NCBI RefSeq assembly: GCF_001938945.1
Contig: NZ_MKIO01000020.1
Location: forward strand, 97,278-161,277
Origin: Xaviernesmea rhizosphaerae
GTDB taxonomy: Bacteria; Pseudomonadota; Alphaproteobacteria; Rhizobiales; Rhizobiaceae
Direction of reading: 5' to 3'
DNA: 64,000 nt
In this document: piece by piece, positions 29,399 to 37,092 of the stretch
How positions within the stretch are numbered: position 1 is the first letter of the stretch
Layout: each line of letters begins with the position of its first letter
Notes under the pieces: generated by a model
What the model was told of the DNA's origin: nothing
The model's input: the letters and a program-made list of their open reading frames with translations, nothing else
Databases searched by the model: none
Made by a program: the position numbers and the translations under genes

Positions 29399-29410
29399 GG
29401 TGATTCCTTC

Positions 29411-29938
29411 CTAAACGAGAGGCTGGATATAGCGCATTCCTGTCACGGGACGGGGAAGGAAATCTTCCGATTCATAGAAACGATGCGCCTGGACATTGCC
29501 TGTCGTCGCGCTGACCGAAAGGAAGCTGCAGCCGCGCCGCCGGGCCTGTTCGCGCGCGGCTTCCACCAGATGCCGGCCGATGCCGGTGCCGCGATGGGCC
29601 GCGCGCACGAAGAGATGGTGCAGGTCCATGCCGCGCCGGCCCTCCTGCGCGCGGTAGAGCGGCACCAGAAGGGCATAGCCGATCAGCCGTCCTTCCGCTT
29701 CTGCGACGATGGCGGTAATCCAGGGCGCGGCGCCGAAGAGGTCGCGCTCCAGGATCTCGGCGCTCATCGCGCAGGCATCGCCATGGAAGGCGGCGAGCTC
29801 GCCGATCATGTCGCTCAGCGCCGGGAGATCGGTCGCCTGCGCCGCACGGATGCGCACGAGCGGCGCCCGCATGGGCGCGTCATCATTGGCGGCGCGCTGG
29901 GCCGGCATGAACACGGTAGGGGCAAGATGGGAAGGCAT
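29411..29938 (-). CDS. GNAT-family N-acetyltransferase
   Basis: The product is 175 residues with an N-terminal extension of about 25 residues and then a GNAT domain. The acetyl-CoA pyrophosphate loop is HRGTGIGRHLVE, the preceding strand is DLHHLFV, and the C-terminal strand is AHRFYESEDF. It transfers acetyl from acetyl-CoA to an amine of unknown identity. The start at 29938 follows GGAG. It lies just upstream of the DJ-1-like gene and is likely cotranscribed with it. Confidence 0.85.
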   Translation of the reverse strand: MPSHLAPTVFMPAQRAANDDAPMRAPLVRIRAAQATDLPALSDMIGELAAFHGDACAMSAEILERDLFGAAPWITAIVAEAEGRLIGYALLVPLYRAQEGRRGMDLHHLFVRAAHRGTGIGRHLVEAAREQARRRGCSFLSVSATTGNVQAHRFYESEDFLPRPVTGMRYIQPLV

Positions 29939-30240
29939 GGGGGAGGCTCCTTGAAGGCTTGTGGGATCCGGTGTCTGGCTGGATCCGCCGCAAGGGCCGT
30001 TCTTCTCAAACAAAAGCCGCCTTGCGGCGGCTTGTTGAGATCATGATCAAACGAGCCGCACCTATGGGAGCAGCGTAAAATACCAGGCAATATGGGTCGG
30101 GCGCGTGATCATGGCGGCGACCATGCTGCGTGGCCGCGGCCTTGTCAAGCGGCTTTTCGGCGGGCTCTTCCTGTCGGTTTGCCGTCGGTCAGGTCAGCCG
30201 GCGAACGCCTAGGCGCGATGGCGCTCGACAGGCTGTCGAA

Positions 30241-30258
30241 TATAGGGTACCCCCCTAT
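30241..30258. promoter_or_regulatory. dmeR: GC-tract palindrome, candidate DmeR operator
   Basis: TATAGGGTACCCCCCTAT joins ATAGGG and CCCTAT arms around a GC tract 19 bp before the dmeR start. RcnR/CsoR-family repressors recognise TA-flanked G/C-tract palindromes of this kind, so it is the likely autoregulatory site. Confidence 0.65.
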
Positions 30259-30276
30259 TCTATCGGGAGGGCATCG

Positions 30277-30549
30277 ATGTCGCATACGATCCGCAGCAAG
30301 GACAAGCTCGTGGCCCGCGTGCGCCGGCTCAAGGGTCAGGTGGAGGCGGTGGAGCGCGCGCTGGAGGCGGAGGCCGGCTGCGGCCAGGTGCTGCAATTGC
30401 TTGCCTCGATCCGCGGCGCGCTGAACGGGCTGAATGGCGAACTTCTGGAGCAGCATCTGCACGAACATGTGCTTCATGCCCGCGACGAGGCCGAGCGCCA
30501 GGCGGCGGCCGAGGAACTGGCGGCGATCCTGAAGACCTATATGCGCTGA
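30277..30549 (+). CDS. dmeR: RcnR/FrmR-family metal-responsive repressor DmeR
   Basis: The product is a 90-residue all-helical repressor. His3, Cys35, His60, His64 and His67 fall at the positions I recall as the Ni/Co ligands of RcnR (second helix EAGCGQVLQLLASIRGALNGL, third EQHLHEHVLHARDEAE). It would release a GC-tract operator on Ni(II) or Co(II) binding. The exporter gene dmeF follows on the same strand 417 bp later, as in rhizobial dmeRF. The start at 30277 has GGGAGG upstream. Confidence 0.85.
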   Translation: MSHTIRSKDKLVARVRRLKGQVEAVERALEAEAGCGQVLQLLASIRGALNGLNGELLEQHLHEHVLHARDEAERQAAAEELAAILKTYMR

Positions 30550-30845
30550 ACCGGCCGCCTGCCCGCCCGATCGATCCGAAGGCCGACCCGGATGCAGCGA
30601 AGAGGGGCCAGCGGTAACCGGGGGCCTTTCGGCCCGCCTTTCCACCGGTGGCCTTCCGGCAGAAGCGTGCACCGCTGGTCGGCATCGATTTCAGGACCGG
30701 ATGCAGCGACACCATGACGGCACCGATCCCCGCAACCAAGCGCCTGGTGCCGCAGACAGACCGATGACACGTCCGGCCGGTGCCCGGATCGACGGCCCTG
30801 ATGATCGACAGGCATCATCGGCGTCGGTGGCCGGGCGACGCCGCG

Positions 30846-30946
30846 AGAGTATCGGGGCGAAAAGCGGGAGCCGGTTTTCGGAGCAATCCGATGCAACAAC
30901 AAAATTCTAGAGAGCATCGGATTGCGTATGATTTTCAGTCCGATGC
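30846..30946. repeat. RIME-type repeat between dmeR and dmeF
   Basis: This is a full two-unit copy: ATCGGGGCGAAAAGCGG ... CGGTTTTCGG ... CAATCCGATGC, then the AAAATTCTAGAGAGCATCGG ... CAGTCCGATGC unit. It occupies a large part of the otherwise gene-free 417-bp gap between dmeR and dmeF and ends 20 bp before dmeF. Confidence 0.75.
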
Positions 30947-30966
30947 GCTGATGCGAGGAGACGTCC

Positions 30967-32151
30967 ATGTCGAACGAGCATGTTGCCGCCGGCGGAGCCG
31001 CCTCCGGCGATCCGCACCATCATCCAGATCCGGCGCGCGCCCCTTCACCGTCGCCCTCGGTGACCGGGGAGAGGCCGAGCCCTGCCGGGCGCCGTGATCC
31101 GCAGGCGCATGACCATGCCTTCCTCGGGGCCGACCATGCCCGCAACGAACGCCGGGTCTGGTGGGTGATCGGCCTGACGGCCGCCATGATGGTGGCGGAG
31201 ATCCTCGGCGGCCAGATCCTCGGTTCGATGGCGCTGACGGCCGATGGCTGGCACATGTCCACCCATGCCGGGGCCATGCTGATCACCGCGCTCGCCTATC
31301 GCTATGCGCGGCGGCAGATCGGCAATCCGCGCTTCACCTTCGGCACCGGCAAGGTCGGCGATCTCGCAGCCTTCGCCAGCGCCATCATCCTCGGCCTGAT
31401 CGCGCTGATCATTGCCTGGGAAAGCGCGCTACGCCTGATCGAGCCCGTTGACATCGCCTATGACGAGGCGATCGCGGTCGCCGCGCTCGGCCTCGTCGTC
31501 AATCTCGTCTCGGCCTGGCTGCTCGGCGCCGACCATCATGGCCACGCCCATAGTGACGATCATGGCCCCAGCCCCGCGGCGCACGATCATGCGCCGCAGA
31601 TCTCCCACGGCAGCCATGGTGGACACGGGAGCCACGCAGACCATGGCGCTCACGCTGGCCAAGGGATGCATGGCGGTCACCATGGCCATCGCGGGCATCA
31701 TGGTGGTCATGGCGGACACGCAGGCCATGGCGGCGACAGCAATCTCAAAGCGGCCTATCTCCATGTTCTGGCCGATGCGCTGACCTCGGTGCTGGCGATT
31801 GCCGCGCTCATCGCCGGGCGGGTCTATGGCTGGAGCTGGCTGGATCCGGCAATCGGCGTCGTCGGCGCCGTGGTCATCGCCCGCTGGTCGATCGGTCTCA
31901 TTCGCCAGAGCGCGCTGGTGCTGCTCGATACCGCCGACACCGCCGGCGACCTGCCCGCCGCCATCCGCCGGCGTCTGGACTGCGATGGCGCGCGCATCAC
32001 CGACCTGCATGTCTGGCAGGTCGGCCCCGGCCACCACGCCGCCATCATCGCCCTGTCGAGCCCGGCCCCCGAGCCGCCCGCCAGCTACAAGGCCCGGCTT
32101 GCCACCCTTCCCGGCCTCTCGCATGTGACGGTGGAGGTGACGGCGGCGTGA
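30967..32151 (+). CDS. dmeF: Cation-diffusion-facilitator Co/Ni exporter DmeF
   Basis: The product is a 394-residue inner-membrane CDF antiporter with six membrane segments. Metal-site motifs are DGWHMSTH (residues 93-100) in TM2 and HVLAD (266-270) in TM5. The cytoplasmic loop between TM4 and TM5 (about 190-256) is extremely His/Gly-rich, with around 25 His, a hallmark of DmeF. A second His cluster lies near the N-terminus (DPHHHPD). The C-terminal domain (ITDLHVWQVGPGHHAAI) is the usual CDF dimerisation domain. It exports cobalt and nickel under DmeR control. Confidence 0.9.
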   Translation: MSNEHVAAGGAASGDPHHHPDPARAPSPSPSVTGERPSPAGRRDPQAHDHAFLGADHARNERRVWWVIGLTAAMMVAEILGGQILGSMALTADGWHMSTHAGAMLITALAYRYARRQIGNPRFTFGTGKVGDLAAFASAIILGLIALIIAWESALRLIEPVDIAYDEAIAVAALGLVVNLVSAWLLGADHHGHAHSDDHGPSPAAHDHAPQISHGSHGGHGSHADHGAHAGQGMHGGHHGHRGHHGGHGGHAGHGGDSNLKAAYLHVLADALTSVLAIAALIAGRVYGWSWLDPAIGVVGAVVIARWSIGLIRQSALVLLDTADTAGDLPAAIRRRLDCDGARITDLHVWQVGPGHHAAIIALSSPAPEPPASYKARLATLPGLSHVTVEVTAA

Positions 32152-32152
32152 G

Positions 32153-32815
32153 GTGTGCGAGGTTGCCGCCCATCATTTGCCGAACTTCCTGGAGCAGGGA
32201 GATGTGCTCGGCGTATCCTGGGGGCAGACCGTTTCCTTCGTCTCCGAATATGTGCCGCATTGGCCAATCGAGAACCTGACCGTGCGCCAACTGCTCGGCT
32301 CGATCGCCAACCCGCTGTTGAGCACCTCGGAAAGCTGCACCACGGAAATCGCGCGGCGGCTGAACGGCTACTGCATCAATTTCAACGCGGCTGCCGTCTG
32401 CTTCAGCGCGGAACTGACCGCGGCGCTCAAGGCGGAACCGATCATCAGCGAGCAGCTGAACAATCTGCGAAAATGCAACAAGTCGATCTTCTCTCTGAGC
32501 CCCTGCACGCCGGACACCCATGTGGTGCAGTTCAAGATCGCAACCGTCGACGACATTGACGACGACCGCGCCAAGGGTGCTGTCGGCATCATCGCCGGGC
32601 GCTTTATCGATGAGGGTGGGCAGCCGGTCCTCGGCGATCCGGACAGGCGCATCATCGGCGCGGATCATGACCTGCTGCGAGACATTGAGGGGCTGTTCGT
32701 CGTCAGCGGCACCTTCAAGCTGGACGCGACCCGCGCGGCGCTGCGCGGCGGTTTCGTCGATCATCTGGTGACCGATCTGACGATGGCGGAGCTGCTGCTG
32801 GCCGCCGGTCGATAG
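32153..32815 (+). pseudogene. SorC-family regulator lacking its DNA-binding domain
   Basis: About 220 codons encode only the sugar-binding domain of a SorC/DeoR-type regulator (GDVLGVSWGQTV, VRQLLGSIANPL, GIIAGRFIDEGGQPV, ALRGGFVDHLVTDL). The ~60-90 residues with the helix-turn-helix are absent, because the frame begins directly after the dmeF stop codon. This looks like a gene cut by the recombination that brought in dmeRF. It may still yield an effector domain without DNA binding. It precedes a sugar ABC operon that probably was its target. Confidence 0.75.
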
Positions 32816-33130
32816 GGTCGCGTCTTCGCCTGAAATTTCTGGGGTTGGTCGTGGATGACGTGCCCTGCGCGGGCCAGACGCTGGCGTGATCTCGCGCGGC
32901 CGGCAGAAGTACCTTTGCGCGTACGACAAGGCAATGGACCGCGCCGGTCCGGCAGGCCCAAGATGCTGCCGGCGCGCCTTCTCTTGCGGTTGACCTGCCA
33001 GGATTGCCTTGGATGAAAGCTGGATCTCGGCAGCCGAGAGGGCTCGGTCTGGCGGGAGCAATGACGCGGACGCGACCGCCGAAACGTCATTGTGACGATA
33101 AGGATCGGGCCGACCCGCATCGGCCCGCCG

Positions 33131-33220
33131 AGAGCATCGGACCGAAAATCGGCTTCAGGTTTTCGGAAGCAAAAACAAAAGCCTAGAGCATCGCATTGCG
33201 GAGTATTTTTAGTCCGATGC
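33131..33220. repeat. RIME-type repeat
   Basis: AGAGCATCGGACCGAAAATCGG ... TTTTCGGAAGC is followed by the AAAACAAAAGCCTAGAGCATCGC linker and ends in TTAGTCCGATGC. The order is the same as in the copies near 30.9 and 53.3 kb. Confidence 0.75.
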
Positions 33221-33348
33221 CTAAGCGCGATAGCGAAGGATTTTGTGCGCCCGCACGGCTGGCGAGAGGGATCGGCCGCGCTCTGCGCGCGCCGGGAGGA
33301 CGCATCCGGCCCTCATCCATGTTCACGTTCGGAAACGATCCGCTTTCG

Positions 33349-33370
33349 CATTTTTACGATTGTAAAAATG
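33349..33370. promoter_or_regulatory. 22-bp palindrome, candidate SorC operator
   Basis: CATTTTTAC and GTAAAAATG arms pair perfectly around a GATT centre, 116 bp before the binding-protein start. SorC/DeoR regulators often use long AT-rich palindromes like this. Confidence 0.6.
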
Positions 33371-33372
33371 AA

Positions 33373-33386
33373 AATACATATGTATT
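33373..33386. promoter_or_regulatory. Perfect 14-bp palindrome
   Basis: AATACATATGTATT is a perfect palindrome starting 3 bp after the 22-bp one. It is either a second regulator half of the same control region or a site for a different factor. Confidence 0.45.
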
Positions 33387-33485
33387 GATCGCCTATGGGA
33401 GCAGCTCGGTCGTCATCGGAGAGGATGGCCTGGTGTTCCCTGGGACGCAGGCGAAGGAGGTTCGCCTGCGCAAATGGAGGACACC

Positions 33486-34430
33486 ATGAAGAGACTCGCT
33501 ATGCTCCTGGCATGCGCTGCATTTGCGCTGCCGATCGCCGTAAAGGCAGAAGACGCGGCCGGAACGACCAAGAAGGACACCTATCGCTTCGTCATCGTTC
33601 CCAAGGTCGTGCATCCCTGGTTCGACAAGGTGAACAATGGCGCGAAGGCCGCAGCCGCTGCCTTGAAGGCGCAGACGGGCGCCAATATCGAGATCACCTA
33701 TTCCGCGCCGCAGGCCGCAGATGTGGTTCAGCAGAACCAGATCCTCGACAGCGCGCTTGCCACGCGCCCCGACGGCCTTGCTGTTGACCTTCTGGATCCA
33801 TCCGGCAACCGCGCCTCGCTGGAAGAAGCCCAGGGGCAGAAGATTCCGCTCGTCCTGTTCGATTCCGTTCCGCCTGAGGGCATGAACATCACCTATATCG
33901 GCTCTGACTTCTGCGAGCAGGCCAAGATTGCCGCCCGCCGTCTCGTCAAGCTTCTGGATGGCAAGGGCGAAGTTGCGATCATGATGGGCGTGCCCACCGC
34001 GCCGAACCATTCGATCCGCGCCGAATGCCACCGCAAGGTCTTTGCGGAAAATCCGGGCATCAAGGTCGTGGCTGAGGGCATCGACAACGACAGCATCCAG
34101 ACCGCGCAGCAGCAGGCTGCCGCGATCATGCAGGCCCATCCCGATCTCAAGGGCTGGGTGGCCTCCGACGCTTCCGGTCCCACCGGCATCGGCCAGGCGA
34201 TCATCGAAGCCGGCAAGCAGGGCAAAGTTGCCCTTGTGGGCCTCGATAACATGCCGGAAATGCTGGATATGATCCGCAATGGCGTCGCCGACAGCTCGTC
34301 CGCCTCGCAGCCGGAAATGCAGGGCTACTGGTCCGTCATGATGCTCTGGGCGCAGGCCACCGGCGCACCGGTCCCCAACTACATCGATACCGGCAATGCC
34401 TTCCTGACCAAAGAAAACGTCGGCAACTGA
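33486..34430 (+). CDS. Sugar ABC transporter substrate-binding protein (RbsB type)
   Basis: The product is a 314-residue periplasmic binding protein with a signal peptide ending near residue 21 (IAVKAED) and the peripla-BP-4 fold (FVIVPKVVHPWFDKVNNGAK, ALATRPDGLAVDLLDP, GWVASDASGPTGIGQAI, VALVGLDNMPEM). Relatives bind ribose, autoinducer-2, tetritols or other small polyols. GGAGG lies 5 bases before the ATG. It is the first gene of an operon with ATPase, permease and a kinase of the dihydroxyacetone family. Confidence 0.88.
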   Translation: MKRLAMLLACAAFALPIAVKAEDAAGTTKKDTYRFVIVPKVVHPWFDKVNNGAKAAAAALKAQTGANIEITYSAPQAADVVQQNQILDSALATRPDGLAVDLLDPSGNRASLEEAQGQKIPLVLFDSVPPEGMNITYIGSDFCEQAKIAARRLVKLLDGKGEVAIMMGVPTAPNHSIRAECHRKVFAENPGIKVVAEGIDNDSIQTAQQQAAAIMQAHPDLKGWVASDASGPTGIGQAIIEAGKQGKVALVGLDNMPEMLDMIRNGVADSSSASQPEMQGYWSVMMLWAQATGAPVPNYIDTGNAFLTKENVGN

Positions 34431-34527
34431 CGCATGTTGCGCAAACCGGTCACCGGTCTTGCGACAACGATCCGCGACAGGACACGGGCTTGAAGCGTGG
34501 ATCCGAACGATCGCGACGCGCTTCAAG
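34431..34527. repeat. Second dispersed repeat family, copy A
   Basis: It starts at the binding-protein stop codon with CGCATGTTGCGCAAACCGG and ends in a hairpin, CTTGAAGCG ... CGCTTCAAG, around GATCGCGA. It matches the copy at 47631-47731 in order and sequence. Lying inside the operon, it could stabilise the upstream message. Confidence 0.65.
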
Positions 34528-34600
34528 ACCGCCGATCCAGCAACCGAGCGCGGGCCGACGCCCGCGCTTTCCGGCAGCCTGGTATGCAAGTGACGAGATC

Positions 34601-36100
34601 ATGGCTTATCTTGAAATCCGCGGGCTTGGCCGAGACTTCCCCGGCGTCGTCGCGCTGAACGACGTCGATCTGAAGATCGAGCTTGGCCGGACCCATATTC
34701 TGGCGGGCGAAAACGGCGCGGGAAAATCCACGCTGGTCAAAATTCTGACCGGCGCCGACCGCCCGACACGCGGCGAGGTGCGCATCGACGGACGCGATCC
34801 TCTCGTCGATCCCTCCGCCTATCGCAGCGTCGCCTATGTTCCGCAGGAACTGACGCTGTTTGCGCAGATGACGGTGGCCGAAAACCTGTTCATGCCCTTC
34901 GACCGCTCAGGTCACGGCGGCCGGCTGTTCAACCGTCGAGCGCTGATGAGGGAGGCGCAGACCTATCTTGAGCGTTTCGGCATTGAGGCCCGGCCGAGCG
35001 ATCTCGTCGCGCATATCTCGGTTTCGGATCAGCAATTGCTGCAAATTGCGCGCGCATCGACCAACAACGAGATGAAGGTTCTTATTCTCGACGAACCAAC
35101 CTCCGCATTGACCCGCATCGAGGTGGACCGCGTTTTCCGTGTTATTCGCGACTTCCTCGACCGCGATCACGCCGTCGTCTTCATCAGCCACAAGATGGAG
35201 GAGGTCTTCGAGATCGGCGACGACTACACCGTTCTTCGCAATGGCGAGAAGGTCGAGAGCGGCCGCGTGGCAGACATCACGGAAGCCGACCTGATCCGCG
35301 CCATGTCGGGCCGTCACCTCGCAATCGACGATCACTTCCGACCCGGCGTGCCGGTCGGCGATGCGATCATGGAGGTTCGCGGGCTCTCAGGCGCCCGCTT
35401 CCAGGATGTCAGCTTCGATCTGCGCCGCGGGGAGATTCTGGGTTTCGCCGGCCTCGTCGGCGCCGGGCGCTCCGAGGTCATGCAGTCCATCTTCGGCTAT
35501 CTGAAAGCCTCGGCCGGGCGGGTGACAGTCGACGGCAAGGATTGGCCGCTCAACGATCCATCGCGCTCCGTTGCCAATGGTATGTTGTATCTGTCGGAGG
35601 AGCGCAAGCATCACGGCATCTTCCCGATGCTGTCCCTGCGCGAGAATATCGGCATCTCGATTTTCGAACTGACACAAGGGCCGCTCGGGATCAGCCAGAG
35701 GCGCGAGCGTGAGGCGGTCACGAAAATCATCGAGGATTACGGCATCAAGACCGCCGGCATGGGCAAGCGGATCTCCAACCTGTCGGGCGGCAACCAGCAG
35801 AAAGCCATCATCGGCCGCGCCATGGCCACCCGCCCGCGCATTCTGATCTTCGACGAGCCCACCAAGGGCATCGACATCCGCACGAAGACCGAAATCTACC
35901 GCATCATGAAAGAGCTGGCGGAGGACGGCGTCGGCGTCATCCTGGTCTCCTCTGAAATCACGGAGCTTCGCCGCTGCGCGAGCCGGATCATCACCATGCA
36001 CACCGGGCACATAACCGGCGAATTCGATACAGCGACCACGGAGACGGAAACGCTCGTCGGCGCCATTTTTGGAACGGAGGCGAGAGCCGATGCAATCTAA
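34601..36100 (+). CDS. Sugar ABC transporter ATPase (RbsA type, duplicated)
   Basis: The product is a 499-residue two-domain ATPase. Domain 1 has [23 protein letters not shown] and [11 protein letters not shown]. Domain 2 has the typical non-canonical Walker A GLVGAGRSEVMQ, with LSGGNQQKAIIGRAMA and ILIFDEPTKGID. It energises ribose-type importers. The ATG at 34601 begins the conserved part but has only a weak SD sequence. The permease gene overlaps its 3' end by 11 bp. Confidence 0.88.
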   Translation: MAYLEIRGLGRDFPGVVALNDVDLKIELGRTHILAGENGAGKSTLVKILTGADRPTRGEVRIDGRDPLVDPSAYRSVAYVPQELTLFAQMTVAENLFMPFDRSGHGGRLFNRRALMREAQTYLERFGIEARPSDLVAHISVSDQQLLQIARASTNNEMKVLILDEPTSALTRIEVDRVFRVIRDFLDRDHAVVFISHKMEEVFEIGDDYTVLRNGEKVESGRVADITEADLIRAMSGRHLAIDDHFRPGVPVGDAIMEVRGLSGARFQDVSFDLRRGEILGFAGLVGAGRSEVMQSIFGYLKASAGRVTVDGKDWPLNDPSRSVANGMLYLSEERKHHGIFPMLSLRENIGISIFELTQGPLGISQRREREAVTKIIEDYGIKTAGMGKRISNLSGGNQQKAIIGRAMATRPRILIFDEPTKGIDIRTKTEIYRIMKELAEDGVGVILVSSEITELRRCASRIITMHTGHITGEFDTATTETETLVGAIFGTEARADAI

Positions 36101-37052
36101 CCTGTCTGTGCTGCTGCGCAATCCGCTGGCTGGCGTCTTCGTCGTGCTCGTCGTGATCTTCGTTCTGTCGTCGTTGATCTCGCCATACTTCCTGACCTCG
36201 TACAACATGACCGTCCTGGCGCGTGGACTGGCCTTTGTCGGACTGGTCACCATTGGTCAGTCGATGCTGATGGTGCTGGGGGAGCTCGACCTGTCGCTGG
36301 GTGTCAATGGCGGATTGTGCGGCGTGATGGCCGGCGTTTTCATGGTGCAGCTCGGTTTCAATCCCGCGCTTGCGCTGGGTCTCGCCATCGCTTTCGGTGC
36401 TTTTCTCGGTCTCATCAATGGCCTTCTCGTCACGATGCTTCGCCTGCACTCGCTGGTTCTGACCATCGGAACGGCAGGCATCTTCGGCGGCGCTAATCTC
36501 GTCCTGACGCGCGGCGTCGCCATCACCGGCATTCCGACCAGCGTTCAGTTCCTGGGTCGTGGCGATGTTCTTGGCATTCCCGTGCCCTTCGTCATCATGC
36601 TCGCAGCGCTCTTCATTGCCGGCTTCGTGATGCTGAAGACACCCTTCGGACGGTACATGTACGCCATCGGCAACAACCCGCAGGCCGCGCGCATGCTGGG
36701 CATCAAGGTCGATCGCGTCCGGCTGATCCTCTTCGTCGTCGCCGGCGCGCTGGCGGGCCTGGCGGGCGTCTTGATGGTGGCCCGCCTCGGCACGGCCCAG
36801 CCGTCGATCGGCGACACCTGGGTGCTTGCACCGATTGCGGCTTCCGTGATCGGCGGCGTGGCGACAACGGGCGGAGTCGGCAGCCCGATTGGCGCCATCT
36901 TCGGGGCCGGCATCATCGCCATGATCGAGAACATCATCGTGCTCTTCGGCGTGTCGCCCTACTGGCAGGGGATCGTTTCCGGCGCCATCGTGGTGCTCGC
37001 TATTTCCTTCGATGCCATTTCCCGCCGTTATCTGCGCCGCGACCTCGCCTGA
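36090..37052 (+). CDS. Sugar ABC transporter permease (RbsC type)
   Basis: The product is a 320-residue inner-membrane permease with about nine hydrophobic segments. Family features are the GELDLSLGVNGGLCGVMAG motif, GLINGLLVT and GNNPQAARMLGIKVDRVRL as the coupling helix. GGAGG precedes the start, which lies 11 bp inside the ATPase gene. One permease gene implies a homodimeric channel. Confidence 0.88.
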   Translation: MQSNLSVLLRNPLAGVFVVLVVIFVLSSLISPYFLTSYNMTVLARGLAFVGLVTIGQSMLMVLGELDLSLGVNGGLCGVMAGVFMVQLGFNPALALGLAIAFGAFLGLINGLLVTMLRLHSLVLTIGTAGIFGGANLVLTRGVAITGIPTSVQFLGRGDVLGIPVPFVIMLAALFIAGFVMLKTPFGRYMYAIGNNPQAARMLGIKVDRVRLILFVVAGALAGLAGVLMVARLGTAQPSIGDTWVLAPIAASVIGGVATTGGVGSPIGAIFGAGIIAMIENIIVLFGVSPYWQGIVSGAIVVLAISFDAISRRYLRRDLA

Positions 37053-37092
37053 CGCTTCATTCTCCTATGGCTGCCATCTTTTGGAAGAACAC

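Larger units (their letters stand above)
32816..33485. other. Regulatory region upstream of the sugar ABC operon
   Basis: No gene is supported. It holds a RIME-type repeat (33131-33220) and, nearer the operon, two adjacent AT-rich palindromes (33349-33370 and 33373-33386) that look like regulator sites. Confidence 0.5.

Noticed and set aside
31560..31740. Short imperfect tandem repeats (CATGG/CACGG rich) that could suggest a satellite or CRISPR-like array
   Set aside because: They encode the His/Gly-rich cytoplasmic loop of DmeF in frame, and the periodicity comes from the amino-acid composition.
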